A stretch of 8,376 nt of DNA from Desulfuromonadales bacterium (GTDB taxonomy: Bacteria; Desulfobacterota; Desulfuromonadia; Desulfuromonadales; BM103): assembly GCA_029859485.1 (NCBI GenBank), contig JAOUDB010000092.1, positions 1 to 8,376 on the forward strand, given 5' to 3'. Shown here one piece after another: positions 1-6,214 of the stretch. Below the pieces are notes generated by a model. The model ran no database searches and was not told where the DNA came from. It saw only the letters and a list, made by a program, of their open reading frames with translations. Numbering within the stretch: the stretch's first letter is position 1; the number at the start of each line of letters is the position of its first letter. Both the position numbers and the translations under genes were made by a program.

Positions 1-1
1 T

Positions 2-454
2 AAAAGCCGCTATGGCCTGCGAGCTCTCTTTGACATGGCCTACCATGCCGGCACCTTGCCTGCGCAAATCAAGGACATAAGCCGTCGTCAGAACATCTCT
101 CCACGCTATCTGGAGCAAATTTTTCAAGACCTCAAACGTGGCGGGCTGCTGAAAAGCCGCAGAGGGCCACAGGGCGGATATTTCCTGTCTCGAAAACCAC
201 ACGAAATTACTGTTTACCAGATCATCATGGCGGCAGAAGGTGAGATGGCCCTGGTCGACTGCATCAAATCGGGAAAAGGCTGCAAGAAAGAATGTGATAT
301 GGAAGCCGAATGCGTGACCCAGAATGTCTGGAGAGAAGCAAGCAAGCGTCTCAATGACTATCTGGAGTCCGTCACGCTGAAAGATCTATGCGACGATGCA
401 CAGAAGATGGGCGTAGAAAAAGAGCTCGACCACCGCTTCATGTACTTCATTTAA
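2..454 (+). CDS. Rrf2-family transcriptional regulator (5' truncated by window edge)
   Basis: Rrf2 proteins are winged-helix repressors or activators, many of which sense Fe-S status, redox state or sulfur metabolites. The reading frame is open from base 2 and begins KSRYGLRALFDMAYHAG, which matches the usual Rrf2 N-terminus (typically M-x-L-S-x-K-x-RYGLRAL). Only a few N-terminal residues are therefore missing, and the ATG at 35 is internal. The recognition helix and wing read RYLEQIFQDLKRGGLLKS, then RGPQGGYFLSR, the family signature. A cysteine cluster follows, spaced C-x6-C-x3-C-x5-C, with codons at 260, 281, 293 and 311. Like the three-cysteine cluster of IscR, it could ligate an Fe-S cluster, though the spacing is not that of IscR. 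larE follows on the same strand after 146 bases, so co-regulation or autoregulation is possible. The family call is firm; ligand and targets are unknown. Confidence 0.93.
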   Translation, partial: KSRYGLRALFDMAYHAGTLPAQIKDISRRQNISPRYLEQIFQDLKRGGLLKSRRGPQGGYFLSRKPHEITVYQIIMAAEGEMALVDCIKSGKGCKKECDMEAECVTQNVWREASKRLNDYLESVTLKDLCDDAQKMGVEKELDHRFMYFI

Positions 455-600
455 ACGCCTGGCAACGACGATCGCCAAAGGGCGAAAGCCTCTCTGAAGC
501 GAGCGAACCAGTCGCCACTATGACCTTTGGCAGAACCAGACATAACATTTCATTCACGGAAAAGGACTCCGGCTCACCAGACCGAGTCCTTAATTATCTC
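455..600 (+). promoter_or_regulatory. Possible structured leader upstream of larE
   Basis: This gap between the Rrf2 stop and the larE ATG holds two perfect 8-base inverted repeats. The first pairs GCCAAAGG (474-481) with CCTTTGGC (524-531). It encloses a small GGC-GAAA-GCC hairpin (481-490, sharing one base with the outer arm) and a GCGA/TCGC hairpin (503-515). The second pairs AAGGACTC (562-569) with GAGTCCTT (584-591) and ends nine bases before the larE start. Neither is followed by a T-run, so they are not ordinary intrinsic terminators. No Shine-Dalgarno sequence sits at normal distance from the larE ATG; the only AAGGA lies inside the second stem. It could be a cis-acting RNA or an operator region. 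I could not match it to a riboswitch class I know. Confidence 0.35.
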
Positions 601-1422
601 ATGACTATTGATAGCAAATTTGAAAGGCTGAAAGACATTCTCACTGAACTGGGTTCGGCCGTGGTCGCTTTTTCAGGCGGCGTCGACTCAACGTTCCTGC
701 TAAAGACAGCTCGCGACGTCCTCGGCGCCGAAGGTGTTATTGCACTAACAGCAACCTCGCCGACCTACCCAAGCTACGAGTTTAACGAAAGTGTAAAGCT
801 GGCCAAGGATCTCGGGGTCCAGCAGGTTGTTGTCGACAGCAACGAGCTGTTGATCCCAGGCTTTGCCGACAACCCGCCCCGCCGCTGCTACCACTGCAAG
901 AAAGAGCTCTTTGAAATCTGCATGCTCAAAGCGAAAGAGCTCGGATATGCAGAAGTCCTCGACGGCTCGAACCTGGATGACCTCGATGACTACCGACCAG
1001 GCCGGGAAGCGGCCAAAGAGCTGAAAGTTCGCTCTCCTTTGCTCGAAGCGGAGCTGACTAAAGAAGACATCCGTGCCTTGAGCCGCCGTAGCGGACTGCC
1101 GACAGCGGAAAAACAAGCCTTCGCATGCCTGGCCTCACGCTTCCCCTACGGCACCCGCATTACCGCAGAGCGCCTGCAACAGATTGATCTCTGCGAGACA
1201 TTCATGCGGGAAAATAATTTTCATACCTTTCGCGTTCGCTATCACAATGAAACAGCCCGCATAGAAGTTGCCCTTGACGAGCTGCCGCGAATCGTTGATG
1301 ATCAAATGCGTGAGAAAATCCTGACCGTTTTCAAAGGCGCCGGATTTACCTACGTGGCCCTTGACCTTCAAGGCTACCGCACGGGCAGTATGAACGAAGG
1401 TGATGCCCTGAAAGAAGCCTGA
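601..1422 (+). CDS. larE: ATP-dependent sacrificial sulfur transferase LarE
   Basis: LarE adenylates the carboxylates of pyridinium-3,5-biscarboxylic acid mononucleotide (the LarB product) and replaces oxygen with sulfur. This prepares the pincer ligand of the nickel cofactor used by lactate racemase and related LarA-family enzymes. The protein has 273 residues, as expected for the family (about 276 in Lactobacillus plantarum). It shows the PP-loop SGGVDS at residues 25-30 and the NPPRRCYHCK motif at 91-100. ACLASRFPYGTRIT begins at 175, placing a cysteine at 176, the same number as the sacrificial Cys176 of the L. plantarum enzyme. The RVRYHNETARIEV segment near 211-223 is also typical. ATG 601 is chosen because it starts the conserved region. 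An in-frame ATG at 520 would add 27 residues that do not look like LarE, and neither start has a good ribosome site. No larA, larB or larC is in the window. Confidence 0.93.
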   Translation: MTIDSKFERLKDILTELGSAVVAFSGGVDSTFLLKTARDVLGAEGVIALTATSPTYPSYEFNESVKLAKDLGVQQVVVDSNELLIPGFADNPPRRCYHCKKELFEICMLKAKELGYAEVLDGSNLDDLDDYRPGREAAKELKVRSPLLEAELTKEDIRALSRRSGLPTAEKQAFACLASRFPYGTRITAERLQQIDLCETFMRENNFHTFRVRYHNETARIEVALDELPRIVDDQMREKILTVFKGAGFTYVALDLQGYRTGSMNEGDALKEA

Positions 1423-1444
1423 ACCGTATAGCTCAGGAGAACCC

Positions 1445-1870
1445 ATGCCACACACCAGAGCCCTGTTATCAATCTGTTTCTGTGCCGGCCTGCTTGCTGG
1501 ACTTTGCAGTAGCCTGGTTGCCTGGCAATCCGGGCAGATGGGGCTTCCTGCCATGGTTGGAGTTCGGATAAACCCCTCTCTGAGTCCGGACTGGATCTAT
1601 TCACGCATGATCTGGGGCGGCCTCTGGGGGCTGGTTTATTTTCTGATGATCGGCCCTCTCAAATCCCGCCGTCACTGGGCCCGCAAGGGCTTGTTGATCA
1701 GCCTTCTGCCGACTGCATTTCAACTCCTTTATGTCTATCCCTATATGACCAGCTACGGTTGGTTCGGTCTTGAACTCGGTCAACTGACCCCGCTCTTCAT
1801 CTTTGCCTATAACCTGGTCTGGGGACTCTGCACCGGAATCTTCTGTCGACTCTTCTGGGGGCGCGGTTAA
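1445..1870 (+). CDS. Small integral membrane protein, unknown function
   Basis: I do not recognise this 141-residue protein. It has about four hydrophobic segments: roughly residues 4-26, 53-71, 83-104 and 112-137. Short basic stretches such as KSRRHWARKG (about 73-82) probably mark the cytoplasmic side. Its tryptophan and glycine-rich helices (WGGLWGLVYF) suggest a compact inner-membrane bundle, and there is no catalytic motif. The start has a good AGGAGA ribosome site (1435-1440), four bases before the ATG. It lies 22 bases after larE, and the nuclease lipoprotein begins two bases after its stop, so the three are very likely co-transcribed and the last two may be translationally coupled. 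The gene looks real; its role is unknown. Confidence 0.8.
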   Translation: MPHTRALLSICFCAGLLAGLCSSLVAWQSGQMGLPAMVGVRINPSLSPDWIYSRMIWGGLWGLVYFLMIGPLKSRRHWARKGLLISLLPTAFQLLYVYPYMTSYGWFGLELGQLTPLFIFAYNLVWGLCTGIFCRLFWGRG

Positions 1871-1872
1871 AC

Positions 1873-2367
1873 TTGCGCCTCCTGTCTCTTCTTCTTTGTC
1901 TGAGCTTCGTTCTGGCCCTGTCCTCCTGCGCGGAAGAGTCAGGACCTGTTCTGCAAGGCACAGTCACCTGGATCTACGACGGTGACACCCTCAAGGTAGA
2001 CCCGCACGGCAAAGTCCGACTGATCGGTATCGACACACCGGAAAGTGAAAATTCTAAGCGCGACAGTTATCTAATCAAAAAAGGGATTTCAGCCGCCAGA
2101 CAAAGAGAGATCTATCAACAAGCCAAAACCTTCAACATCAAACAGGTCAAAGGTCAACAGGTAACCCTGACCCTCGACGATCCTGAACGCGATCGGCACG
2201 GCCGGCTACTGGCCTATCTCCACCTCCCTGATGGTCGAATGCTTAATCGCGTGTTGCTCGAGCAAGGCCTGGCGATTGTTTACAGAAGATTTTCTTTCCG
2301 CATGAAAGAGGATTTCTTAACTGCCGAAACAGAAGCGATGAAGGACAAACAAGGGCTTTGGAAATAA
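1873..2367 (+). CDS. Thermonuclease-like (SNase domain) lipoprotein
   Basis: A 164-residue secreted or membrane-anchored relative of staphylococcal nuclease, a calcium-dependent enzyme that cuts DNA and RNA. The N-terminus is a lipoprotein signal peptide: a basic start, a hydrophobic core, then the lipobox LSSC with the lipidated cysteine at residue 19. The SNase fold follows from about residue 28. Residues matching the active site are D38 in YDGDTLKV (Asp21 of the staphylococcal enzyme), R49, D54 and E57 in RLIGIDTPE (Arg35, Asp40, Glu43), and R111 in DRHGRLLAY (Arg87). All key residues are kept, so it should be active, presumably at the cell surface or in the periplasm. The start is TTG, the only one that keeps the full signal peptide, two bases after the membrane-protein stop with a GGGGGCG stretch upstream. 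Family call firm; physiological role unknown. Confidence 0.9.
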   Translation: MRLLSLLLCLSFVLALSSCAEESGPVLQGTVTWIYDGDTLKVDPHGKVRLIGIDTPESENSKRDSYLIKKGISAARQREIYQQAKTFNIKQVKGQQVTLTLDDPERDRHGRLLAYLHLPDGRMLNRVLLEQGLAIVYRRFSFRMKEDFLTAETEAMKDKQGLWK

Positions 2368-2381
2368 AGCGGAGTCTGTAG

Positions 2382-2416
2382 ACTGGGTACTGGGTACTGG
2401 GTACTGGGTACTGGGT
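2382..2416 (+). repeat. Tandem heptamer repeat, five copies of ACTGGGT
   Basis: Five perfect, uninterrupted copies of the 7-base unit ACTGGGT fill half of the 71-base gap between the nuclease stop and the tag start. The array ends ten bases before the tag ribosome site. On the other strand the unit is ACCCAGT, one base from the CCCCAGT heptamer that I recall from short tandemly repeated repetitive (STRR) sequences in cyanobacteria. Because it is intergenic, copy-number change would alter spacing, not a reading frame. Confidence 0.95.
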
Positions 2417-2426
2417 TATTTTCAAG

Positions 2427-2433
2427 AAGGAGG
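2427..2433 (+). promoter_or_regulatory. Strong ribosome binding site deciding the GTG start of tag
   Basis: A full AAGGAGG Shine-Dalgarno sequence lies five bases before the GTG at 2439. This supports the non-ATG start, which also keeps the zinc ligand cysteine at residue 5. Confidence 0.85.
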
Positions 2434-2438
2434 AAGGG

Positions 2439-3014
2439 GTGGTCAAGCGTTGTTCATGGTGCGGCAGCGACCCGTTATATGTCGCCTACCACGATGAAGA
2501 TTGGGGCGTTCCTGTCTATGATAATCAACAGCTCTTCGAGATGCTGATTCTCGAAGGAGCGCAAGCCGGTCTCAGCTGGCTGACCATTTTGAAAAAACGT
2601 GAGAACTACCGCAAGGCGTTTCATGACTTTGATGCGTCCACAATAGCGGGCTACGACCAGAAAGAGATTGACCGTCTGATGCAGGACGCCGGCATCGTGC
2701 GCAATCGGCTCAAAATCGAAGCAACCATTAAAAATGCCCGTGGCTTTCTACAGCTCTGTGAAGAGTTCAACTCTTTCGCAAACTACCTCTGGCGCTTTGT
2801 TGATGGCAAAACGATCATCAATGCCTGGCAAGACCACTCCGCTATCCCCGCCAATACGCAGATTTCCGATCAGCTGAGCAAAGACCTCAAAAAGCGTGGC
2901 TTTAACTTTGTAGGTTCAACCATCTGCTACGCATTCATGCAATCCATCGGCATGGTCAATGACCACACCACCGACTGTTTCCGTTACCAACAAATCAACC
3001 AGTTGACAAAATAA
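2439..3014 (+). CDS. tag: DNA-3-methyladenine glycosylase I
   Basis: Tag removes 3-methyladenine (and 3-methylguanine) from alkylated DNA, starting base excision repair in the cytoplasm. The 191-residue protein matches the family along its whole length (187 residues in E. coli). It shares RCSWCGSDPLYVAYHDEDWG at the start, then LFEMLILEGAQAGLSW with E39 and W47 of the base-binding pocket, LKKRENYR, and GFNFVGSTICYAFMQSIGMVN. The structural zinc ligands match E. coli Cys4, His17, His175 and Cys179 as C5, H18, H176 and C180. The GTG start has an ideal ribosome site. The next gene follows after ten bases, so the two are probably one transcript. Whether transcription reads in from the nuclease gene through the heptamer repeat is unclear. 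Confidence 0.97.
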   Translation: MVKRCSWCGSDPLYVAYHDEDWGVPVYDNQQLFEMLILEGAQAGLSWLTILKKRENYRKAFHDFDASTIAGYDQKEIDRLMQDAGIVRNRLKIEATIKNARGFLQLCEEFNSFANYLWRFVDGKTIINAWQDHSAIPANTQISDQLSKDLKKRGFNFVGSTICYAFMQSIGMVNDHTTDCFRYQQINQLTK

Positions 3015-3024
3015 GAGAGCCATC

Positions 3025-3363
3025 ATGATTGCGGTCATTTTCGAAGTTCAGATCAAGGAAGGCAAACAGGAGGAATATCTGGAGATCGCCGCTGAATTGA
3101 AAGAGCATCTGGTTCGTTTTGATGGATTTATTTCCATCGAACGCTTTTCCAGTTTATCTGAAGAGGGCAAGCTTTGTTCTCTTTCTTTCTGGGAGGACGA
3201 AGCATCAGTCAAACAGTGGCGGGAGTTTGACATGCATCGCCTGGCACAGGAGAAAGGAAAATCGGAAATTTTTGCTGATTTCAGGATTCGTGTGGCGGAG
3301 GTTGTGCGGGATTATGGGATGAAGAGTCGTAAAGAAGGATCAAAATCAGATAAACCAGACTGA
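3025..3363 (+). CDS. ABM-domain (antibiotic biosynthesis monooxygenase-like) protein
   Basis: A 112-residue protein with the dimeric alpha/beta-barrel (ferredoxin-like) ABM fold, found in small cofactor-free monooxygenases, haem-degrading enzymes and many uncharacterised proteins. Signs of the family are the N-terminal strand MIAVIFEVQIKEGKQEEYL, the FDGFISIERFSS segment, LCSLSFWEDEASVKQWREF and the H-x3-AQ motif (HRLAQEKG, near residues 71-78). The last 18 or so residues are charged and probably disordered. It begins ten bases after tag with only a weak GAGAG ribosome site, implying coupling to tag. Substrate unknown; a link to alkylation damage is possible but not shown. Confidence 0.85.
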   Translation: MIAVIFEVQIKEGKQEEYLEIAAELKEHLVRFDGFISIERFSSLSEEGKLCSLSFWEDEASVKQWREFDMHRLAQEKGKSEIFADFRIRVAEVVRDYGMKSRKEGSKSDKPD

Positions 3364-3378
3364 CAAACTTTTCCCCAA

Positions 3379-3405
3379 GATAACGGGCCTTTGGTTATTC
3401 ATTTT
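3379..3405 (+). terminator. Weak candidate terminator after the tag operon
   Basis: ATAAC (3380-3384) pairs with GTTAT (3394-3398) around a nine-base loop, followed after two bases by ATTTTT. The stem is short and AT-rich, so it is only a plausible end for the plus-strand operon, which converges on the minus-strand gene ending at 3414. Confidence 0.3.
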
Positions 3406-3413
3406 TACCTGCC

Positions 3414-3587
3414 CTACTCATCCTCGCCAAACAAGCCCATCTGGTCAAAGCGGTGCTTTTCAACCTTAAACGGCAAGGGGAAGTAACGAGGACACTCGAG
3501 CAAAAGGTTGGCCGCCGGCTGTTTGCAGTTACGCAAACACTTTAGACAGAGAGGATTCAGTGCTTTTTCGTCAGGAGAGGGTTTCAT
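3414..3587 (-). CDS. Small four-cysteine protein, likely metal-binding
   Basis: I do not recognise a named family. The 57-residue protein carries four cysteines, C14, C17, C21 and C32, in CLKCLRNCKQ and ECPRY, spaced C-x2-C-x3-C-x10-C. This could bind one zinc ion or an Fe-S cluster. The C-terminal part is aromatic and acidic (FDQMGLFGEDE). ATG 3587 is chosen; GGACAG lies four bases upstream as a possible ribosome site. A TTG at 3599 would add four residues. It follows mnmH by 66 bases on the same strand with no obvious terminator between, so both probably share the mnmH promoter. The ordered cysteine pattern argues for a real gene, but function is unknown. Confidence 0.65.
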   Translation of the reverse strand: MKPSPDEKALNPLCLKCLRNCKQPAANLLLECPRYFPLPFKVEKHRFDQMGLFGEDE

Positions 3588-3653
3588 AGTTCTGTCCAAT
3601 CAAGGTCACACCTTCACCTTATCAGGACAAAGACTCGCTGGTAAAGAGATCAT

Positions 3654-4706
3654 TTAGTTTCCTGATGACTTTTCAAGCACTTCAGCAACAACTGCTTCGA
3701 TACGCACCATAACCGTATTCTCTGGCTCCAGGTCGATCTCAACACGCCTTTCAGGCAACGTATGACGGTAAAGGGGATCGTAGTAATTCACCATCAACTC
3801 ACCGACCAATTCCGTCCAGTTGCCTTCTTCCAGAAGCTGAAGGTAATGATTCATCGTCTCTTTGCCCAATTTGTCCTTTAGGGCCTTGATCGGCTGGACG
3901 AACTCATTTTTGAGTTTATCAACGGCGGGATAGTCAGCAAGGATGTTTCTGACTCTTGCTTCCAAAGAAGTATTCATCCAGATCGATGTCTCAATCTGCA
4001 AAGACTGGTAAAACCTGGGTGGTAGAGCGACCCTCCCGATATGACGGCTTTCGCCCTCTGCCAGAACGTAGGCATCACGCGGGATTTTACGTAATTCATC
4101 CCACAAAAGGGCTTCGAACATCTTCTGGCCCGGTTGCGGGGGCAAGCCAAGGTTGCCGAAAGCGCTGCCACGGTGATTGGCCAAGCCTTCCAGATCAATA
4201 ACAGGATAACCCTTCTCCGCCAGCCGCTTCAGGTATTCCGTTTTACCAACCCCTGTCAGGCCGCGAAAGACCAGCAATCGCCCCCACTCACCATGTTCGA
4301 AGAAATCGAGGACCATGCGTCGAAAGCCCTTATGCCCCCCTGCCAACTGGCGGGCAGGAACACCGGCAAGGTCAAGGAACTGTGTTAGGGCCAGACTGCG
4401 CATGCCACCACGCCAGCAGAAGACAACCACCGGCTGTGATGTCCCAGCTTGCAGAGCGGCCACCTGGTCAACCATTGCCGGGATCTTGGGTGCAACGATT
4501 TGCACACCACGCCGTCGTGCCTGCTGCTTGCCAACCTGCTTGTACAGGGTGCCGACTTCTTGCCGTTCCGCATTATCAAGAATCGGCACATTGATCGCAC
4601 CGGGAATGGTCGCCTCAGCAAATTCATCGGGACTGCGGGCATCAACCAGCAAGGCGCCTTTATTGCGTAGCGTCAGGGCTTGTTCAAGGGATATGGATAG
4701 TGACAT
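3654..4706 (-). CDS. mnmH: tRNA 2-selenouridine synthase (rhodanese plus P-loop domain)
   Basis: MnmH (SelU, YbbB) turns 2-thiouridine into geranylated and then 2-selenouridine at wobble position 34 of the tRNAs for Lys, Glu and Gln, using selenophosphate from SelD. The 350-residue protein (364 in E. coli) has an N-terminal rhodanese domain, about residues 5-130. VDARSPDEFAEATIPGAINVP is diagnostic, and the catalytic cysteine is C97 in FCWRGGMRS, the same number as the essential Cys97 of E. coli. A P-loop domain follows with Walker A GLTGVGKTE (149-157), then DLEGLANHRGSAFG (171-184), typical of the family. ATG 4706 opens the conserved region and has GAGAGCGAG upstream. The frame stays open through the tRNA gene, but that extension is not coding. 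Presence of the gene implies selenophosphate synthesis elsewhere in the genome. Confidence 0.96.
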   Translation of the reverse strand: MSLSISLEQALTLRNKGALLVDARSPDEFAEATIPGAINVPILDNAERQEVGTLYKQVGKQQARRRGVQIVAPKIPAMVDQVAALQAGTSQPVVVFCWRGGMRSLALTQFLDLAGVPARQLAGGHKGFRRMVLDFFEHGEWGRLLVFRGLTGVGKTEYLKRLAEKGYPVIDLEGLANHRGSAFGNLGLPPQPGQKMFEALLWDELRKIPRDAYVLAEGESRHIGRVALPPRFYQSLQIETSIWMNTSLEARVRNILADYPAVDKLKNEFVQPIKALKDKLGKETMNHYLQLLEEGNWTELVGELMVNYYDPLYRHTLPERRVEIDLEPENTVMVRIEAVVAEVLEKSSGN

Positions 4707-4728
4707 ATGACTCGCTCTCAGTTGAGTG

Positions 4729-4757
4729 GTTATACTCCAAAAGCGGACAACCAGCAA
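4729..4757 (-). promoter_or_regulatory. Sigma-70-type promoter for mnmH
   Basis: On the minus strand a -35 box TTGCTG (4752-4757) and a -10 box TATAAC (4729-4734, five of six consensus bases) are exactly 17 bases apart. Transcription would start near 4722, leaving a leader of about 15 bases before the mnmH ATG. Confidence 0.65.
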
Positions 4758-4784
4758 GCGCTGTGCCGAATAGAGAAGAAAAGG

Positions 4785-4813
4785 TTGACAACCCGGGAGG
4801 CTTCCGGTAGTTT
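4785..4813 (+). promoter_or_regulatory. Promoter of the initiator tRNA gene
   Basis: A perfect -35 TTGACA (4785-4790) lies 17 bases before TAGTTT (4808-4813), a three-of-six -10 box. A GC-rich discriminator, GGCGCC (4814-4819), follows; such discriminators are common in stringently controlled stable-RNA promoters. The first tRNA base is at 4825. It is back to back with the mnmH promoter. Confidence 0.7.
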
Positions 4814-4824
4814 GGCGCCTCTGT

Positions 4825-4901
<77 letters not shown>

Positions 4902-4910
4902 AAACATATC

Positions 4911-4943
4911 AGGGACTTGCATTAATATGCAGGTCCCTTTTTG
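4911..4943 (+). terminator. Intrinsic terminator of the tRNA-fMet gene
   Basis: The left arm AGGGACTTGCAT (4911-4922) pairs over 12 positions with ATGCAGGTCCCT (4927-4938), with one G-T wobble, a four-base loop TAAT and a T-run. It closely resembles the hairpin at 6215-6246. Confidence 0.92.
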
Positions 4944-5246
4944 TTTGCCCTCTACTTTTGTTTCAGTTTTGACCCTATCTCTCCTGCCACGTTTAGAAAC
5001 ATCAACATACGAAGCGGTTCAAGGCAAGTGGTTTAAACTACAGCCCTATTCAAGCTGGAACAATTTCAACCTCATTTGTGGGACCAAAGCATTTGTGATA
5101 ATGTGGCTCTGGTGGCCATAGCCACCACATCACCTTAGAAAGCTTCAGCCGGCGGCGATTCCGTCAAAAAAACAGAGCCTTTTATTTACGGTCTATCCGA
5201 CATATTTACTTAGAAGCATATGACATTCTTTTTCTCTGGGAGCAAC
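4944..5246. other. Gene-free stretch before the kinase gene
   Basis: About 300 bases with no convincing gene. The only longer plus-strand reading frame starts inside the tRNA terminator and has no ribosome site. There is a weak promoter-like pair, TTGACC (4969-4974) and TTTAGA (4992-4997), 17 bases apart, which would give a leader of over 200 bases for the kinase. At 5110-5127 a perfect TGGTGGC/GCCACCA hairpin with a CATA loop competes with an outer ATGTGG (5101-5106)/CCACAT (5125-5130) pairing. No T-run follows it. The region may be a long leader or degraded sequence. Confidence 0.4.
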
Positions 5247-6200
5247 ATGCTTAATCAACTTTGGGCAGCGTTGAAAGAAGGAACCGCTCCCAAAGGGCTG
5301 CGTTGTCTCAACACTCATCGTATTGTCATCCATCCTGATTATAATGAACTGCTCAAGGACATTGAACTTGACAGCATTCCGGCGATACTGCACAGCATAC
5401 GTGAAGAAACGATCAGTACGGACGCGAACCAGGAAAAGAACGTTGTCAAGCGCATCGAAATTTCTTACGGAGGACAAACCCACGCCTTCTACTTGAAACT
5501 CTTCAGGAACAGTCATTTTAAAATAATCTGGACACGTGCATTCCGAGGCTCCCTTTTTGGTCGATCCATGCTGCGTAAGGAATATGAGAATCTGGAAAAA
5601 CTCGCCAAGTGTAGGTTGCGTAGCCCCGAGCTGGTCGCATATGGGGACCATCGTTTCGCCGGAGGTGTCATTAACAGCTTTATTATTACCAAAGAAATTC
5701 CACAAGCGATGGGTGTTGATTACCTTGCCAACGAATGGTTGGGACAGCAAACTGATGAGGATCGCAAGAAAAAGACTGACGAATTAGTTCGTGAAGCAGC
5801 CAGAGTCGTGAGGAAAATGCATGATCATGGTTTCGAACACCACGACCTGTTTCTTCGTAACATGATGGTCTCGGAACAGAACATGTCCAAGCTCTACGTG
5901 ATGGATGCTCCTCGCGGCTATTTCTGGCCACAGGTCATCATGCGCAAGCGCCGGGCATTTGACTTGGCCACTCTCGATTCTGCTGCGACTCAATCTTTTT
6001 CCCGCAGCCAGCGCATGCGCTTTATGCATCTGTATCTAGGCTGCAGCCGCCTGACAGACGAAGACAAACAGCTCGTCCGCAAAGTGTTAACGATTAGCGA
6101 ACCGATGCGCGAACGTCAGCTCAAGCGACTGGAACGCAGCATCGCTGTCGACGAAAACGGCAAACCAGAGTCCTCGCAACAGCCTGGTGTTGCATCCTGA
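5247..6200 (+). CDS. Lipopolysaccharide kinase-like protein (WaaP/Kdo-kinase family)
   Basis: A 317-residue protein kinase-fold enzyme of the kind that phosphorylates heptose or Kdo sugars in the lipopolysaccharide core, at the cytoplasmic face of the inner membrane. The ATP-anchoring lysine is K84 in FYLKLFR, and the probable alpha-C glutamate is E112 in LRKEYENL. The catalytic loop is HGFEHHDLFLRNM, with catalytic D200 and N205. The metal-binding aspartate is D220 in VMDAPRG, where many kinases have DFG. There is no signal peptide or membrane segment; the C-terminal tail (about 290-317) is polar. ATG 5247 is preferred over ATG 5220 because GGGAG lies four bases upstream. No other lipopolysaccharide genes surround it. 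The fold and catalytic residues are clear, but the true substrate is not. Confidence 0.85.
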   Translation: MLNQLWAALKEGTAPKGLRCLNTHRIVIHPDYNELLKDIELDSIPAILHSIREETISTDANQEKNVVKRIEISYGGQTHAFYLKLFRNSHFKIIWTRAFRGSLFGRSMLRKEYENLEKLAKCRLRSPELVAYGDHRFAGGVINSFIITKEIPQAMGVDYLANEWLGQQTDEDRKKKTDELVREAARVVRKMHDHGFEHHDLFLRNMMVSEQNMSKLYVMDAPRGYFWPQVIMRKRRAFDLATLDSAATQSFSRSQRMRFMHLYLGCSRLTDEDKQLVRKVLTISEPMRERQLKRLERSIAVDENGKPESSQQPGVAS

Positions 6201-6214
6201 AGAGTGTCAACAAC

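Noticed and set aside
455..535. Resemblance of GGCAAC...GCGAAAGCCTC to a GEMM-I cyclic-di-GMP or SAM-type riboswitch
   Set aside because: Only short fragments match; the tetraloop-receptor helix, conserved joining bases and the 3' GGTAGC-like segment are missing or out of order.
388..600. N-terminal extension of larE back to ATG 388 (overlapping the Rrf2 gene) or ATG 520
   Set aside because: The added residues do not resemble LarE, no ribosome site precedes either ATG, and the family's normal N-terminus begins at 601.
4927..5121. Plus-strand 64-residue reading frame after the tRNA
   Set aside because: It starts inside the terminator stem, has no ribosome site, and its composition is not protein-like.
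5193..5750. 185-residue minus-strand frame opposite the kinase gene
   Set aside because: It is the shadow of a well-supported kinase gene and shows no family motif.
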